DNA of 64,000 bases, from positions 5,394,001 through 5,458,000 of the forward strand of contig CBDETS010000007.1 of NCBI GenBank assembly GCA_965242975.1, given 5' to 3'. Positions 62,957 to 64,000 of the stretch are shown one piece after another (position 1 is the stretch's first letter; each line of letters starts with the position of its first letter). The notes under the pieces were generated by a model. The model saw only the letters and a list, made by a program, of their open reading frames with translations, did no database searches and had not been told where the DNA came from. Made by a program: the position numbers and the translations under genes. The stretch is from JAPPHA01 sp965242975 (lineage in GTDB: Bacteria > Pseudomonadota > Alphaproteobacteria > Rhodobacterales > Rhodobacteraceae).

Positions 62957-63997
62957 TCAGTTCCCGTAGTCGATGACATGGACGAGTTCTTTTTCGCGCT
63001 CCAGAGACATGCCTATTCCGAGAGCGACGCAATTGAGGCAGTCCTCGGCCACGGCGAAAGCAAGTCCGGTCTGCTCCCTGAGCGCGAGGTCAAGTTCTCC
63101 AAGCATCGCGCCTCCCCCGGTCAGCACGACGCCCCGTGAGACGATATCGGCCGCCAGGTCCGGCGGGGTCGACTCCAGCGCACGAAGGACGGCGTTGCAG
63201 ATGTTGCCGACAACTTCCGCCAGGGCTTCCGCCACATTGGCCTGGTTGATCTCGATTTCCTTCGGGATGCCGTTCAGGATGTCGCGTCCCCGGATGACCA
63301 TCTTCTTTCCGTGCCCGTCGAGGGGCATTCGCGCGGTTCCGATTTCCTTCTTGATTCTCTCCGCGGTCGGCTCGCCGACAAGAAGATTGAACTGTCGACG
63401 AAGATAGGAAATCAGGAATTCATCCATCTGGTTTCCGCCCGTTCTTACCGACTGGGCGTAGACGATGTCGCAAAGCGAAAGAACGGCGACCTCGGTCGTT
63501 CCGCCTCCGATGTCCACCACCATGGAACCCGACGGCGTCGCGATCGGCAAGCCGACGCCAAGCGCTGCCGCGATCGGCTCGGCGATCAATCCCGCCTTGC
63601 GGCAGCCCGCGGCCAGGACGGACTGGCGGATCGCGCGCCGTTCGACCGAGGTCGCGCCGTGCGGGACACAGACGATTATTCGGGGCCTGATGATGCTCGA
63701 ACGTCGGTATACCTTGCGGATGAAATGCTTGATCATTTCTTCCGCCACGTCGAAGTCGGCGATGACGCCGTCCCGCATGGGTTGAATTGCCTGGATGGAC
63801 CCGGGCGTGCGCCCGAGCATGAGTTTGGCGTCAGCGCCGACGGCGAGGATCTGTTTCTTGCCATCCACGACGTGATAGGCGACCACCGATGGTTCGCTGA
63901 GGACGATGCCCTTGCCCTTTACGTAAACGAGCGTATTGGCGGTCCCAAGGTCGATCGCGATATCGGACGTGAAGATCCCTCCGAGAACCCCAAACAT
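62957..63997 (-). CDS. mreB: Rod-shape-determining protein MreB
   Basis: Actin-like ATPase (346 aa). Phosphate 1 is DIAIDLGTANTLVYVKGKGIVLSEPSVVA. Phosphate 2 is MVVDIGGGTTEVAVLSL. The adenosine motif is VVLTGGGAML. Polymerises under the inner membrane and positions the elongasome. First gene of the cluster on the minus strand; the start at 63997 leaves only 3 bp to the window edge, so the promoter is outside. Confidence 0.97.
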   Translation of the reverse strand: MFGVLGGIFTSDIAIDLGTANTLVYVKGKGIVLSEPSVVAYHVVDGKKQILAVGADAKLMLGRTPGSIQAIQPMRDGVIADFDVAEEMIKHFIRKVYRRSSIIRPRIIVCVPHGATSVERRAIRQSVLAAGCRKAGLIAEPIAAALGVGLPIATPSGSMVVDIGGGTTEVAVLSLCDIVYAQSVRTGGNQMDEFLISYLRRQFNLLVGEPTAERIKKEIGTARMPLDGHGKKMVIRGRDILNGIPKEIEINQANVAEALAEVVGNICNAVLRALESTPPDLAADIVSRGVVLTGGGAMLGELDLALREQTGLAFAVAEDCLNCVALGIGMSLEREKELVHVIDYGN

Positions 63998-64000
63998 CGT

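Noticed and set aside
1..64000. CRISPR arrays, rRNA, tRNA or prophage genes
   Set aside because: No regularly spaced direct repeats, no rRNA-like or tRNA-like sequence and no phage structural or integrase genes were seen in the reading.

Overview
The window reads as chromosome of a high-GC alphaproteobacterium, probably free-living or marine and scavenging small organic solutes. The reasons are the mreB-mreC-mreD-mrdA-rodA elongasome block at the right end, a RutR-type TetR regulator, a Tat-exported Bmp-type nucleoside binding protein, several osmolyte/amino-acid ABC importers, a BetC-type choline sulfatase and a complete multi-subunit Mrp-type antiporter. No rRNA, tRNA, CRISPR array or prophage was seen. 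The taxon is inferred only from gene content and codon/GC style.

Layout. 1-8.9 kb (minus): a nucleobase/nucleoside scavenging operon with a family-1-like uracil-DNA glycosylase, a GMC oxidoreductase, a NIPSNAP protein, a Bmp-like binding protein, a double-domain ABC ATPase, two permeases and an amidohydrolase/deaminase that runs off the left edge. It is divergent from a RutR-like regulator (9.1-9.8 kb), with a TTGAC-N6-GTCAA palindrome between them. 10.7-13.9 kb: a divergent iron alcohol dehydrogenase and a second GMC oxidoreductase. 14.4-17.4 kb: a small island of visibly lower GC carrying a small unknown protein and a SAMHD1-like HD phosphohydrolase fused to a C-terminal PD-(D/E)XK nuclease-like domain, a candidate anti-phage system. 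17.7-24.1 kb: a choline-sulfatase gene divergent from a polar-amino-acid-type ABC transporter, class IV aminotransferase and GntR regulator. 24.4-25.6 kb: an intact ISAs1-family insertion sequence with 9-bp target duplication. 26.0-33.7 kb: an MFS transporter, and a LysR regulator divergent from a cysteate-lyase/D-cysteine-desulfhydrase-like enzyme plus a glycine-betaine-type ABC importer. 33.7-36.1 kb: a scar of broken genes.

36.2-44.0 kb (plus): a ten-gene Mrp-type cation/proton antiporter operon in the order E-F-G-(MrpA C-terminal part)-B-C-D-D2-small membrane protein-MrpA N-terminal-like, with three proton-channel-type large subunits. 44.1-44.5 kb: a permease pseudogene. 44.6-49.0 kb: a GlxA-family AraC regulator divergent from an acid-sugar-like catabolic set (DapA-family lyase/dehydratase, D-2-hydroxyacid dehydrogenase, enolase-superfamily enzyme). 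49.7-55.7 kb (minus): a stand-alone 2010-residue STAND/AAA-type NTPase, the second candidate defence gene. 56.6-57.3 kb: an Fe-S uracil-DNA glycosylase. 57.3-64 kb (minus): a D-2-hydroxyacid dehydrogenase and the rod-shape operon.

The strongest candidates for undescribed biology are the HD/PD-(D/E)XK fusion island (14.4-17.4 kb) and the giant NTPase (49.7-55.7 kb). Secondary points of interest are the three-antiporter Mrp variant, the coupling of a uracil-DNA glycosylase to a RutR-like-controlled nucleobase operon, and the alternative hairpins in front of the amino-acid binding protein gene. All family assignments come from reading translated sequence and remembered motifs; no database search was run.
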